64,000 nucleotides of DNA from Buddleja alternifolia (GCA_019426215.1 CM033394.1:42406423-42470422); one strand, 5' to 3'. Counted from the first letter of the stretch, positions 1 to 11,092 are shown. Notes: generated from the letters alone by a model not told the origin. Made by a program: numbers and translations.

Positions 1-959
1 CAGAGTTCCCAAATCTCCATACACTCCATCAAAGCTTCAACCTCTCCATTTCTCCATTCTCACTGATTCATGGCTATTCATCTTTACAAGAATGAGAACT
101 ATTTTCTTGTGCTACTTTTATATATTTTGAGTTCTCAAGTCCTAATCTCCAAACATCTGAAATGTTATTGACTTTACTTTACTAAGGAATTTATTTCACA
201 ATTCTTCCAAAAATTTACATAGTCAAACTCTGTTACGCACACTGAAAAGAGCCCTCATTTGAGAAGACCCATTTAGCTAAAGAGGTAAAGAATTAGAATA
301 GACAATCAGTTGGCTAAAAAAAAATTTGAAATGTTTAGTACTTATGGAATTTACATCTCAAAAATTTTGAACCAAGCTTTTGTGGGCTAATTTTCTAATT
401 TCTACTTTTCTCCCTCGTGTTTTCATTATGTTTTTTGGTGGGAGAGAGTGGAGAAATAAACATGGAGTTCGGTGACCCATAAACCTGCCAATCCGACCGC
501 CAATTAGTAAAACCCGACCGAGCTGAACCACTCCGATTTTGAAAGATATATAAACCGCTGCAGTTTGAAATTTTATAAACCCACTTGTATCGTGTCGTGT
601 AGATTTTTAATGGTAAAACTGACCGAACTCGACCACGTAAGCGCCTAAACACGATCAAAGCCACATATGAATTCATATGTGAAACAAAGAAAGGAACCAA
701 ACCACCATTATTCTATAATTTAAGTGATTGTAATGTTGGTCATTGTAATGCTGGTCAATTTAAACCCCATTAACATTGAAGCTATATAAACAACTCAAGA
801 GCAACCCTCAGATTCCTCAGGAATTAACTTTGATAATCATACCATCAATGATTATTCGATTTACTATTATCAACACTTCAATATTATATATTGAACACAA
901 GCATAAGTACACACACAATCCGTATATTCCCACTAAATCAAAGATACACAACAATCCAA
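1..959. other. No gene recognised; transposon debris
   Basis: AT-rich sequence without a supportable gene. A 101-codon open frame on the minus strand (395-700) has no recognisable motif and runs through a patch at about 465-660 rich in CCGACC and CGTGTCGTGT words, which are common near the ends of plant DNA transposons. The C-terminal lobe expected beyond the kinase pseudogene that ends near 960 was looked for here on the minus strand and not found. Confidence 0.3.
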
Positions 960-1660
960 GGAAAACTCACCCAAACCTAAAGTCCGTGATTCTTATGTTG
1001 TCATTTGCCCCAATGAAATATTTTTTCTCGATATGTCTCTGTGTATAATCCCTCGGCTGTGGATGAAGTCTAGAGCTTTAGCCAATTGCCCAAAGTAATT
1101 TCATGCCACTTCTTAAGCGAGCTCACTCTTTAACAGTTTCTCCAATGTCCATCACTACATCAAATTTAGAACGGTTAGACAATTCTATATATGTTTAATT
1201 ATGAATGTTATTATCTAAATATACATTTTTTATTTACTTAGGAAAATAATCCATAGCAATCTATAGAGTCCTCGTGTACTCAGTACTAGATTTTGTGTGA
1301 TCAAAATTATCCGAGTCTTCAGACAATAGTACTCCATCCTCTATCCAAGAAGGATGATACCGAATAATATTTGTATGATATAAAGTAGCCATCATCTTCG
1401 CCTCCCTATTCAATTCGGATTTCAAAAAACAATTATCAAAGAAGGTATGATTTTGGAAGATTAGTAGAGAGAAAATTATTTTGATAGGTTTACCCTAGAT
1501 GTTTAAACTGACTGTCCTCAGTGCACTTAATCCTTTTTACTGCATATAGTGAGTGCATCATCAATCTAGGTCCGACAGAAGTAGACACTGACGTATCCAC
1601 CTTTCCTTGCAATTCAAAATAGGATAACATTGATGTATAGTATTGTAGGTGCTGAAACAT

Positions 1661-2142
1661 CAAAATTGAAAATACCTCCATATTGATTATGTTCTGATGT
1701 GTAAAGTAGAGTCAATTTCCAAATAAACTGAAATCTAATGCTCAATCTATAACATCTACTAATACTTCCAGTCAATTTGAACTGTCTTTATCATTCATGA
1801 AGCCTATTAATATTTGTTTCAAGATTGAAATGACCTCCATATTCGATTATGTTCAGATGTGTAAAATAGAATCAACTTCCAAATAAACTGAAATCTAAAT
1901 GCTCAAATTACAACATCTAGTAATACTTCCATTCAATTTGAACTATCTTTATCATTCATGAAGCCTATTCATATTTGTTTCAAAATTGAAAAGACCTCCA
2001 TATTTTATTATGTCCAGATGTGCAAAGTAGAATCAATTTCCAAATAAACTGAAATCTAAATCCTCAAACTACAACATCTATTAATACTTCCAAACAATTT
2101 GAACTATCTTTATCATTCATGAAGCTTATTTATATTAATGTT
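1661..2142. repeat. Tandem repeat, three units of about 160 bp
   Basis: Three diverged direct copies start at 1661 (CAAAATTGAA), 1820 and 1981, so the period is 159-161 bp. Each contains a CCTCCATATT word, ATGTGTAAA-like text, AAATAAACTGAAATC, and ends with TATCATTCATGAAGC. The array lies where an intron of the kinase pseudogene would be, between the exon ending at 2271 and the beta-3 exon. The units differ by point changes and small indels, so the array is not recent. Confidence 0.8.
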
Positions 2143-2332
2143 TTAAGTCCAACAACAAAAAAATTCAGAATTAAAGTGTGGACAATGTATTCTTCTTTTG
2201 AAGCTTTTCGGGTTAACATGGCGGTCAATTGAGCAACTATAGATTTATGCAAATAGAATGCTATGTTTACCTAGTTTTAGTATCTCCTCAAATGAGGATT
2301 AATGTGTAGATAAAGGTGTTTCCGTGTAGGAA

Positions 2333-2452
2333 CCATAAGATCCATCATCATTAGCCTTTTCACCATAAGATCCTTCATCATGAACCTTTTCACCAGGAGA
2401 TCCTTCATCAACAGCCTTTTCACCAGGAGATTTTTTATTATCAGCCTTTTCA
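2333..2452 (-). repeat. 30-bp minisatellite encoding a 10-residue acidic repeat
   Basis: Four adjoining 30-bp units start at 2333, 2363, 2393 and 2423, followed by part of a fifth. Read on the minus strand they give GEKADNKKSP, GEKAVDEGSP, GEKVHDEGSY and GEKANDDGSY. The frame is open from 2553 to 2299. The repeat is hydrophilic and charge-rich, resembling a disordered linker. It lies in the first recognised exon of the kinase pseudogene; a plain expansion in non-coding DNA cannot be excluded. Confidence 0.7.
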
Positions 2453-2559
2453 CCATAAGATCCACCATCTTCACGAGAATCAAAAGATCCATCAATGTCA
2501 CTAGACTTGGAAGCTGAGAATCCATCAGTAGACCCAGGTTGCATGTATATCACAAAATA

Positions 2560-2984
2560 ATAATTACTTATCTAAAAATCCCCAAGGCAATCTAATCTAA
2601 TAAAGGAAAAAGTATTTAAACCTGTGAAAGAAGAAAATATTCTTAATTCTCATCTTTCTGAAAGTAGGACAATATATTTATATATATACACACAAGTCTA
2701 GATAAAACCTAATCCCTAAAATCAAGCTATTAATTGAAGGATCTCCTACAATTAGGCTATCCTACTAATCAGCCTACAACTACAAATCAGCTTCATAAAT
2801 AAACATATTCTCTTACTATATTTACAACAAAACCTAATCTAATGAAAGAAAAAAACTTATTTAAACATGACTACATTCAGATAATTTACTCAAAAAACCT
2901 AATAAATTTCCATAAATAAAGTAATTATTCAAAAACCTAATAATTTTCAAGAAAACTTTTTATCACAGTCTAATGATTTTCCAT
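2560..2984. other. No gene; short direct repeat
   Basis: AT-rich spacer. A direct repeat containing TTCCATAAATAAAG occurs near 2908 and again near 2971, a spacing of about 63 bp. Nothing else is recognisable. Confidence 0.4.
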
Positions 2985-3592
2985 AAATAAAGCGATTATT
3001 CACAAACCTAAATTCTCAATGATAGAAGCTAATAGGAAGGATTCACTTAAGAGCCATATCCTCAACATGAACCTTATGTAGGATAATATACAGTCTTGGA
3101 CTTGGCTCAATACAGACTTAGTGTCCACCATTTTGAAGTCTAGGAATTTTGGCACAACGAACTTTTTAAGTCTGACATCCTCAATCTTATAATTTCTGTC
3201 CAATGCCTCCTAGAGGCCTTTTGCAATTTTTACTAACAAGTAAACATTGTAAAGCGAACCATCAAACCAACTAAGGTCGTAATTCTGACAAAGGAAATCA
3301 CAGTGATTTCAGGCATCATACGTCATCCTCAATGAGTTATCATTTGAGTCCAAAGGGACAGTGAAGCATCCTCCCTCAAGAACCTTTCAAAGTAGTGAGA
3401 TAGAACAACATCTTTTGCTGCCATCTCTTGAAGTCAGTCGCGCTAAACTTCACTAGTCTTTCTTCTTGGGTTAAAACAAACAGGAGCAGGCGGTGCTACC
3501 GGTGGTGCAGCAACCGATACAACAATAGCATCAACTCGATTTCTCCTTTGGTAAACAAGTTCAATATTTGTAGCATTGTTGACACTCGACAT
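2985..3592 (-). pseudogene. Copia gag polyprotein fragment (UBN2-type), broken
   Basis: The frame begins at 3592 (MSSVNNATNIELVYQRRN) and shows FSATDFKRWQQKMLFYLTTL close to 3440-3380, the usual N-terminal gag block of one copia clade. It is broken by a stop soon after that block and by shifts around 3230-3380. The frame is regained at 3203-3000 with KKFVVPKFLDFKMVDTKSV, SQVQ and LSESF-x-x-ASIIE, which match the middle of the same gag domain. Intact members would continue through a zinc knuckle; nothing of it is visible here. Gag would form the particle that packages element RNA. This copy cannot make a full product. Confidence 0.65.
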
Positions 3593-3940
3593 TTTAGACG
3601 GCAAATAGAAGAAGAACAGAATTAAGATTATGAAGAAGTTTCGTGTTAAGTTTGTTGCCACACTTCAACAATTCAGAACTGGAATTTAGAAATTGTAAGA
3701 CGACTAAAAGCAGGAATAATTCGAGGCAAGAAAACTCTCTGTCCTTAACATGAAATTGTCCTGCTATAGGTGGTACGGGTAGTGCAACAGTGTCCCAAAA
3801 TACAACAAATCCGTACTGAGATATAAACACTTCAAATCTCAGAACTCACGAACTTTTTCTGTTGAAAAACTCTCAAGGGAAGAAGAAGGAATGCACAAAA
3901 TTGCTGTGTGTTGGTGTGTCTAATTGCATTCTGTAGATGC

Positions 3941-3953
3941 CTTTTTTATAGGC
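3941..3953 (-). promoter_or_regulatory. TATA-type box of copia LTR
   Basis: The minus strand reads GCCTATAAAAAAGGC here, about 350 bp upstream of the gag start and inside the LTR-like segment. The position is as expected for the element's own promoter. No experimental support. Confidence 0.4.
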
Positions 3954-4684
3954 ATAGAAAGTTTAATTTTGAAAAATTCGAATTAAATTCTGACATTAAT
4001 TTGACATTAGTTCACAGTGTAAAATCAAACAATTTTCAGCTATTTCAGCTGACCGTTTGAATTAATTGAAATGGTTGGTTGTCAGCTTTGAACATTTGAA
4101 TTATCACTTAAAGCGCAAAGCACCAGATTAAATCCGGTGAGATCGTGGCCATCAATGTCACGCGTACGATTTTTCATCTTCGTTACTTTCTGTCGTTGGA
4201 TTCAAAAGAATCTGATGGTTAGGGATTTCTAGGGATTTAATTTACTTAAATAAATAATTTAATTATATAATTAAAATTAATCCAAAAAATTAATATTGGA
4301 CCCAAGCCCAAGGCCCACCGAACCTGGACCTGTGAGCGGCTGGCCCTTGGGGAATGAGTCATGAAGCTAGTTTCTCCCCATCCCAAAAACTTCTTCACTC
4401 CAAGGGTTACCCTTTTATCACCAAAAATTGTATATAAATCAGCACAATTTCATGTTCATTTCGTATGTGGGATAATGAATATTTTCCATGTTCAAACAAC
4501 ATACTTTGGCACTTAATTTCTCGTTGTTCGAAATCAATTTGAGAAATTCAAAGTGCTAAACATATCTATTCGTTACATAGATTAATATTATCTTATAATA
4601 GCACGTATCCTAGATACCGGCATTGTTGTAATTTCGTAGTTAAAAGTTGAGTTTATCACACTTTTGATACTTCTATTTCCAACA

Positions 4685-5134
4685 ACTATGCTACTAAACA
4701 TTGTTATTGTGGCAAATAAAAATTATTGGCAATTAATATACATTTTCACTTAATATAGTCTTTTTTTCCATAGTGTCAGTTTTCGATTTTACTAAATAAT
4801 TTATGAAATATTTATAAACTAAACGAGTTTACAAGTTTATAAAATCAATCAAACTTTTATCCAACAAAAAGAGAATATATAACATGAGCAGGCACTAATA
4901 TGTAAGCTGGAGAGCTTATATCCTATAATTGACGCTCAAAGTGTCATCATTTGAAAACTAAAATAGATAGGTACCCCTCTAGACTCTTTGATGAAAGTTA
5001 CAGGGGATTTTAAGTTCAATACTGTATGCAAAAATTCTATTATTTAGATTATAGTTTCCATTAAGAGTTCTAATAGAAGTTGGAAATTCTACGGTTGTAA
5101 CCCACTTTATTGGCAATTTGACTGTACAAAGAAG
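4685..5134. other. No gene; contains a dispersed low-copy segment
   Basis: The first 200 bp are AT-rich and unremarkable. From about 4885 to 5130 the sequence is related to 16360-16700 (see those entries). No coding motif was recognised. Confidence 0.4.
4885..5130 (+). repeat. Low-copy segment shared with 16360-16720
   Basis: Shared landmarks with the right-hand copy, in the same order and orientation, include a GAGCTTAT/GAGCTCAT word, GTCATCATT, AAAATAGATAGG, TCTATTATTT and TATTGGCAAT. The right-hand copy carries an extra TA-microsatellite. The segment may derive from an unidentified gene, because the right-hand copy reads ISKIVPHIIGNLTI in one frame. It directly abuts the reductase fragment at 5135. 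Confidence 0.5.
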
Positions 5135-6410
5135 CAGTAAGTTGTTCAAATTAGTACATTTTACTCCTCCAAGCTTCTCATGTATTTATGTGTTCATGAA
5201 TTATTGTAGGTAGAATAACTTAATGGTTGGTTAGCAAAGATACAGTTAGATACATTGGCGTACTTGAAGCTAGTGAATACTTCAAGGAGGGCACACGATG
5301 TACATCCCATCACGATCTATCGTTCACTTAGGTCCAAGGACAAATGAGGATGTCCTACATGTTTGCAAGTACAACAAGCATCCTTTGACTTAATCAACTA
5401 GCATCTTTTTGGCTCAATCTTACAAGATATACAGTGTTTCATAGTTATGAGTTGTTTGTTTGTGTTGCTTTTGATCCTTTTAAATATTGTAGAAACATGG
5501 AAATGATTCATTTTCACCTCTTGAAATGGATGCCATGAAACTTAGGCTCTGTATGGTTGGGAATTTAAAATATATTTTTATTTTTTGGATCAGCAGGAAA
5601 TGAAAATTCACACTCCAAGGTAAATTTTACAGAAAATACTCAAATTTTAAATCCTACTACACATTCCCCTATATAACTATTCATCATTTCATCATTTCAA
5701 TCACTTCATTCTCTCTCTTCATTAATTATATAATTCAACTATCCAACACATTTTCTTTCTTACTTTATCATAAATAAAATATTATCTAATAGGAATTTAA
5801 AGTATATTTTCATTTTTTGGATCACCAGAAAATGAAAATTCACACTCCAAGGTAAATTTTACAGAAAATACTAAAATTTTAAATCCTACTACACATTCCC
5901 CTATATAACTATTCATCATTTCATCATTTCAATCACTTCATTCTCTCTCTTCATTAATATATAATCCAACTATCCAACACATTCTCTTTCTTACTTTATC
6001 ATAAATAAAACATTATCTAATTTTTTCTTCTATCATCATTACATATATAACTAATTCAATCAACTTTATATCACATCTACACAATTTTCAAATATATCTC
6101 AAAAACACATCCAAACAAACCAAAAAAATTAATATTTTCACACGAATTTCTTTAATACACATTCTCCAATAAAAACTCAAAATTCATTTTCGAAAACACA
6201 ACCATACAGAGCCTTAGAATTGGCAAAATTGCATATAATTGTGATAAGCTATTTGGATGGAGTCCATTTATGGATAGCTTGCTTGACGAAAGTCATTTGG
6301 TGCGTATGCATTGTGTAGATTATGTTATTTCTTTCTTTTTGTTAATATAATTTACTAACAAACTGACTAATTTTATGCCGTCATGCCGTCAGATTGTGGT
6401 TTAGGTCTAA
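5135..6410 (+). pseudogene. Aldo/keto reductase gene fragment, copy 1, split by a MITE
   Basis: This segment matches 9750-10330 closely and carries the same reductase exon: around 5230-5345 it keeps the remains of YIG-L, the RRAH-like block and HPIT, followed by a splice-like GT and the same downstream intron. The upstream exons seen in copy 2 are absent. The homology stops at about 5541, resumes at 6217 and continues to about 6410; the gap is exactly filled by the MITE at 5545-6213. Intact relatives (AKR family, perakine-reductase/auxin-induced type) are NADPH-dependent carbonyl reductases of about 340 residues. Stops and shifts make this copy non-functional. Confidence 0.6.
5545..6213. mobile_element. 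Tourist-like (PIF/Harbinger) MITE, 669 bp
   Basis: The ends are perfect inverted repeats, GGCTCTGTATGGTTG at 5545 and CAACCATACAGAGCC ending at 6213, flanked on both sides by TTA. A GG(C/G)-rich terminus with a 3-bp TTA/TAA duplication is the PIF/Harbinger signature. The body contains a direct duplication of about 230 bp (about 5560-5785 and 5790-6010). No transposase is encoded, so it would need an autonomous relative. The related copy at 9750-10330 shows the site without the insertion. Confidence 0.85.
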
Positions 6411-6558
6411 TGCACAATGCATTGCACAAGTGTTCCACTCCTACCATGTTTTTCCGTTATGTTTTTGTTTTTTTCATTCCACATAAACACATAACTAATA
6501 CCCCAAATTTATTGTCGGTAATAAAGAAAACGCTACAAACTCAAATTATATATCCAAC
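6411..6558. other. Short spacer, nothing recognised
   Basis: Begins with two adjoining ATGCCGTC words near 6375-6392; no gene. Confidence 0.3.
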
Positions 6559-7301
6559 CAATGTTTTTAAAACCGGATCGGTATAGAAATCGAATAGTTA
6601 ACCGGGTCACTGGGTTATTGGTCCAATCAGTTGGACCGGTGCGAAAAAAATCGGTTGACCCATATATATATATATATATATAAATATAATATATGTTAAA
6701 TAAGGATATTGAATTAATAAATTGAAAAACACATCATATGGTCAGATTCTAATGACTTTCCTGCCTAGGGACCTTCAAATATAATTTTTATTATGTACCA
6801 TGTTTTAATAACACTTATGAGTGGATGACACAATAGTTGGTTTCTTAGAATAAAATAGTTGCTTTTCTCTATCACTGAGTGGGTCAAATATTAGACGATA
6901 AAGTATGAAAGGAAATCTCTTAGGAGCAAGCGGTGATTGTCTAATTATGTTACTTGCAGAGAAGCGTTACAGATTTCTAAAGGAATACAATGAAACACTG
7001 CAGAGAAGATGGTGTAATCACTGATTTGATGGTTACGACGAAGTACACTGAAGTGGAAGAAAGATTAAGAGAAAGATCTGTCAAGAATCGGTAGAGGAAG
7101 AAAGGTTAGCAAAATGTTTTCTCAAGAACCGGGCCTTACAGGTTGTACGGGTCACCGATTTTTTTAATTTTCAGACGGTCCGTGACGGATTTTTTTACTA
7201 GCCGGACTTAGATGAAACCCAAACCGGCATGGTGGCAGGTAAGCGGTTTAACCGGCTGGACCATTCGGACTGGCCGGTCTGGTCCAATTTTAATAACATT
7301 G
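6559..7301. mobile_element. Terminal-inverted-repeat element, hAT-like, 743 bp
   Basis: The left end reads CAATGTTTTTAAAACCGG and the right end, reversed, CAATGTTATTAAAATTGG. Both ends carry many CCGG/ACCGG words inside. The flanks are TATCCAAC (6551-6558) and TAGCCAAC (7302-7309), an 8-bp duplication with one mismatch, which suggests the hAT superfamily. No transposase frame is present. A TA microsatellite lies at about 6664-6680. Confidence 0.6.
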
Positions 7302-7927
7302 TAGCCAACCCAAGTACTAATCCAACCATAACCCAAAATAAATCCAAACGAACTCAGCCCAAAAATTCCAAACTACCCATACGGCCATACCAACCCATAG
7401 TTAAGTATATATTTTCACTACATAATTATATTTTAATAATTATTTCAACTTTGAATTTATTATTGCTAACTTACATATTTTATTATTACTATTTTTTTAT
7501 TATTATTATTATTATCATTATTATCATCACCGATCAATGAGATACTATTTTCTTTTATAATATTAAATTTGCTTTCTAACAAATGAAAAATTAAATATTA
7601 ACAATAATATTATTAAACAGACATGGGATCTTTCAAAATATCTAAGTTAAATACAAAAGTTTAAAACATGAATAAACAAAAGTTACAAACTTACAATTCA
7701 AAAAAGAATATAACTTTGATATGGACCTTTTCCAACACTTTCATCAATGGCCACAAAGACGTCAACAAAAGTGAAGCAACTCTCATTTTATTTTTGTTTA
7801 ATTTATGTCTTTTCTATAATATTCAAAAAATTCCAAAAAAAAAAGAATTGTAAAAAGATTCTAAAAGTTAAAATGCTTCTATTAGTAGTCGCGTGAGGAG
7901 CTAAAATGCACTAATATGCTGATCCTC
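7302..7927. other. No gene; AT-rich with TTA/TTATTA runs
   Basis: Contains a run of TTATTA units near 7480-7530. Open frames here are AT-composition artefacts (low-complexity I/Y/F or N/K strings). Confidence 0.5.
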
Positions 7928-9045
7928 GCCTGATGCAGTGTCCGATACGCATCAGACATTGATACACGTGGGATATGTGTCCAACTCTTATCTGAAAATA
8001 AAAAAATTCAAAAGATAAAAATAAAAAACGGACACAGTATCCTCTACCTGGGACACACCTCCTCGATGAATCACGACACGGTGGTTATGGCAAACATGAC
8101 GGTGGACTTGAGATGGTGACTGCGAAAGTTAAAAGATTTATTTTAAATAAAGATTACCCAATATTTAATTAGTTAGATCTTTTAGGATGGCAGTGAATAG
8201 AGTGGTAAAGATAAGAATAGAAATAAAAATTAAAAAGAAAGACTTACATGGAAGAAAAGTCGAGAAAGATAAAAACAGAGAAACAAAATCATGTTTTGGC
8301 GACGACGACAGGTTGAGGATGAAGTAGAAATAATTTACTTAGGGCCTTAAATTTTAATGTGTTTTCCCCTTAATTTTCTTTATTTTTGTTTTTCTTTTCC
8401 TATTATTTTCATTTCACTTTTATGGTTTTATTTTGCTAAGAGATTCTCAATTGCATATACCAAGGCATGAGCTTGATTAATTAAGTTGGGAAAATTCCTC
8501 CAACATTACATTTTGGCCATTTTAATTTGTCATGTTTTGTTTATTATTGTTACTAGTAAATGCCGCACACTCGTTTGCGTGCGCAAAATAGAAAAAAAAT
8601 TAAAAAATTATTTTAGTTAAAGTCAATTTGATAATTATTTTTTGTACCAAAATAAAATAAATAAAACATAAAGAAGATTGTGGGAAAAAAAAGGTATGGG
8701 AGAGAAAAGAAAAATAAACGTGATATATACAGATAATGTGAGAGAAAATAGGAGAGAGAATAAGATTTAGAAGGGAAATGGTAGTTATTTGGGACACTTG
8801 TCAAATTTTGAGTGGATAAAGGCTTCATCAAAATTTGACAGCCCAAAGTAGCTACTTTATGCCTCTCTCATTTTATATAATAGTATAGATTATTGTTGTT
8901 GTTGTTGTACAAGATTATATATGTATATATGTAACTATATATTTATAATCACGTATCCTTGTCTTGTCGTATCCTAAAAAATTATCGCCGTATCCGTATC
9001 ATGTTGAATTCATGTTTCTGTATCTGTATCTGTGCATCATAGGCG
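7928..9045. mobile_element. Decayed hAT-like element, interrupted by a Helitron
   Basis: The left part (CTCGCCTGATGCAGTGTCC, near 7926) and the right part (reversed, CTCGCCTATGATGCACAG, near 9045) form a diverged terminal inverted repeat. Both ends are followed inside by GTATCC/GACACG-like words, as in the better preserved element at 25178-25799. A clean target duplication was not found. A Helitron sits inside at 8553-8889. Confidence 0.35.
8553..8889 (-). mobile_element. Non-autonomous Helitron, 337 bp
   Basis: Read on the minus strand it starts TCTATACTATTATAT (5' TC) at 8889, preceded by A. It ends CTAG (8553-8556), followed by T. Just before the 3' end is a hairpin, CGCAC ... GTGCG (8564-8583), and about 7 bp later the CTAG. 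The A|TC...CTAG|T structure with a subterminal hairpin and no target duplication is the Helitron signature. It is too short to encode a Rep/helicase. Confidence 0.75.
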
Positions 9046-10170
9046 AGGAGGAGCTTGAAGACATATCAAAAAGGCCATAAAAAATGGAATATCATGCTTT
9101 GATACTTCTGAGATATACGATCAAAACTTTGGTGTTTAATTGGTTGGCGAGGTAAAAGTGTCACATACTTATTCTTGACGTGAATCCTCTGTTTCTTATA
9201 CTTTTAGTGAAATTTGATGCTAATCACAACATTCTTTAAGGAAAAATTGGACTGTAATTGAGTAACTAGTCACTACTGATTTTGAAATCTTATTGGAGCT
9301 ACTACCAAGAATATATTTGACGCGTTGAATGATTGAAAATGCAAAACAACAATTTAGTTTGTAAATTATTAAGGGTAGGACGGGTTATCTTCTGTTGATC
9401 CTTCGGTGTTTATCAACATTGTTATTTTGTTAAGTTGTCCCCACCGCTAAGGCAAATTATATTGGGAGAGAGAAGGATAGATTACTGCATTTTCTTTTAT
9501 ATCTAAAAACTATGTGTTCGATAAATTTCACAGATTATCAGGAGTTGAAGAAACTGTCACATGACATATTTGCATTGTCAGCACTATTGAACATATATAA
9601 AGGTGGCCCAATCCCAATCAAGGGGTCTTGCAACTATGTCCAATATTGTTGTGAGATGACCTTGAAGTGCCTTCAAGTGAAGTATATTGATCTATGTTAT
9701 GTGCCTATCATTGACACGACAAAGATACCTATCAAAGAAACTGTAAGCGATTCATTATTAGTACATTTTACTCCTCTAAGATTCTCATGTATTTATGTGT
9801 TCATGAATTATTATAGGTGGGAGAACTTAAATGGTTGGTTTAGGGAAGATAAGGTTACATACATTGGCTTACTTGAAACTAGTGTGAATACTTTGAGGAG
9901 GGTACACAATGTACATCCCATCACGGTCTGTCATTCACTTAGGTCTAAGGACATCAATGGGGATGTTGTACATGTTTGCAGGTACAATGGGCATTCTTTG
10001 GCTTAATCAACTAGCATCTTTTTGCCTTAATCTTACAAGATATATTGTTTTTGATACTTATGAATTGTTTGTTTGTGTTGATTTTGATCCTTTTAAATAT
10101 TATAAAAATGTGGGAATGATTTATTTTCACCTCTTAAAATGGATGATATGGAATTATTGCATATAATTGT
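9046..10170 (+). pseudogene. Aldo/keto reductase pseudogene, copy 2
   Basis: Three exon-like blocks of an aldo/keto reductase are visible. At about 9066-9152 the frame reads AIKNG, then DTSEIYDQNFGV (the DxxxxYG cofactor/catalytic region), broken by a stop, then LVGE before GT. At about 9548-9739 it reads KGSCNYVQYCCE, LKCLQVKYIDLCY and DTTKIPIKETV, then GTAAGC. After a 70-bp intron a block from about 9817 gives GELKWLV, a stop and a frameshift, then YIGL, RRVHNVHPIT and WSL-like remains up to a GT near 9982. These match the order YIDLYYQH ... IEDT ... YIGLSEA ... AVHPIT of perakine-reductase-type AKRs, cytosolic NADPH-dependent enzymes. Catalytic His (QH) is replaced and the C-terminal half is missing, so it is a pseudogene. 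Confidence 0.75.
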
Positions 10171-11092
10171 GATAAGCTATATGGATGGAGTCCAGTTTTG
10201 GATAGTAGTTTGCCTGACGAAAGTCACTTGGTGTGTATGCATTGTGTAAATTATGTATTTCTTTCTTTTTGTTAATATAATTAACTGACGAACTGACTAA
10301 TTGTTTCCATCAGGTTGAGGTTTAGGGCTGGTCTCCTGGAGGCTATAGCTATTACTACTCTTTTTCAGGTCAATGTTTTTTTTTTTTTTGTGTATAAATA
10401 TTGTAAGACTCGTAGAAAGCATATTACCTACAGGCAGGGAATATAGTTTCACATCCTTTTGTCCATAATATATATGCCATTTGTCCATATTAAACCATGT
10501 ATATGACCAACTATATGTACATGCTTATCTTGCTGGATATTAGTCTGCAGAGCAGTCGTATACTTGTGACTTTAAAGCCAATTAAAGTTTATATTTGCGT
10601 TCATTTAGTTACTTTGTATTGTTTGATGATTTACATTACTTGATGAGGTTACATGACAAGATTTGCCTCACTATATTGGGTTAGGGGCAAAATTTTGAAC
10701 ATTCAAAGAGATTTCTTCCTCAAACAAGCATTTGGAAAAATCTTTGGGATAGTGAAAAATGTGACGCATTTTGAATAAATTAATTTTTTGAATTGTCTTC
10801 AAAAAAGCATAGATATGTTTCATTTTAGAACAAATTCAACAGCAGTAGAATCAACAGACCTATTACAACTTATACACTGCCCTCTCATATGTGCACAAAC
10901 TGATGCGTCGGGGCAAAGGTTGAACTGATCTTCAAGATTTTAGAAAACAAAAATTACTAACAAGATGTTGAAAGATAAGTATATTATGATCAATCCATTG
11001 TGATAAACAAGCAGTCTCTAACCAACAAAATAAAAGTAGAAGTGCACAAGATACTTCTAATCAAAAAATTCAACCACCGTTTTAGAAACTAA
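10171..11092. other. No gene; end of duplicated segment then AT-rich spacer
   Basis: The similarity to 6217-6410 continues to about 10330. A 14-bp T run lies near 10377-10390. Beyond it no gene, repeat or signal was recognised. Confidence 0.4.

Larger units (their letters stand above)
960..2560 (-). pseudogene. Protein kinase pseudogene, eIF2alpha-kinase (GCN2/PEK)-like
   Basis: Pieces of a protein kinase lie in the right order on the minus strand. At 2271-2553 an exon-like frame encodes an acidic 10-residue repeat, then FEEILKLG just before a GT at 2270, as if leading into a glycine loop. At 1529-1549 is LYAVKRI (beta-3 lysine strand). At 1263-1416 a frame reads NREAKMMA, HTNIIRYH and SWIEDG (alpha-C to beta-4). 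At 1030-1049 is IIHRDI (catalytic loop), and at 970-990 a DFRFG version of the DFG motif followed by GTGAGT. The RYH-x-x-W-x-E/D-G pattern and the catalytic loop with its following segment recall GCN2/PEK kinases, which phosphorylate translation factor eIF2alpha. An in-frame TAA at 2299-2301, a frameshift between the HRD and DFG motifs and the absence of a C-lobe argue for a pseudogene. Kinase identity is fairly firm; the subfamily is inference. Confidence 0.5.
2985..4684 (-). mobile_element. Ty1/copia element, 5' part only (LTR, leader, broken gag)
   Basis: On the minus strand the sequence starts TGTTGG at 4684, runs through an LTR-like region with a TATA-type box near 3941-3953, and reaches a gag start (MSSVNN) at 3592. 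Gag motifs continue to about 3000 and then stop; no protease, integrase, reverse transcriptase or 3' LTR follows, so the element is truncated at its 3' side. The exact LTR end and primer-binding site could not be fixed. A 5-bp target duplication cannot be tested because the other end is missing. Confidence 0.6.

Noticed and set aside
1661..2142. CRISPR-like array
   Set aside because: Units of 160 bp are contiguous without spacers, in a plant genome.
7229..7540. 103-codon frame
   Set aside because: It starts in the right end of a hAT-like element and ends in a poly-Ile/Tyr run from TTA repeats.
9909..10166. 85-codon plus-strand frame
   Set aside because: A second frame through the reductase exon and its intron; the reductase motifs are in the other frames.
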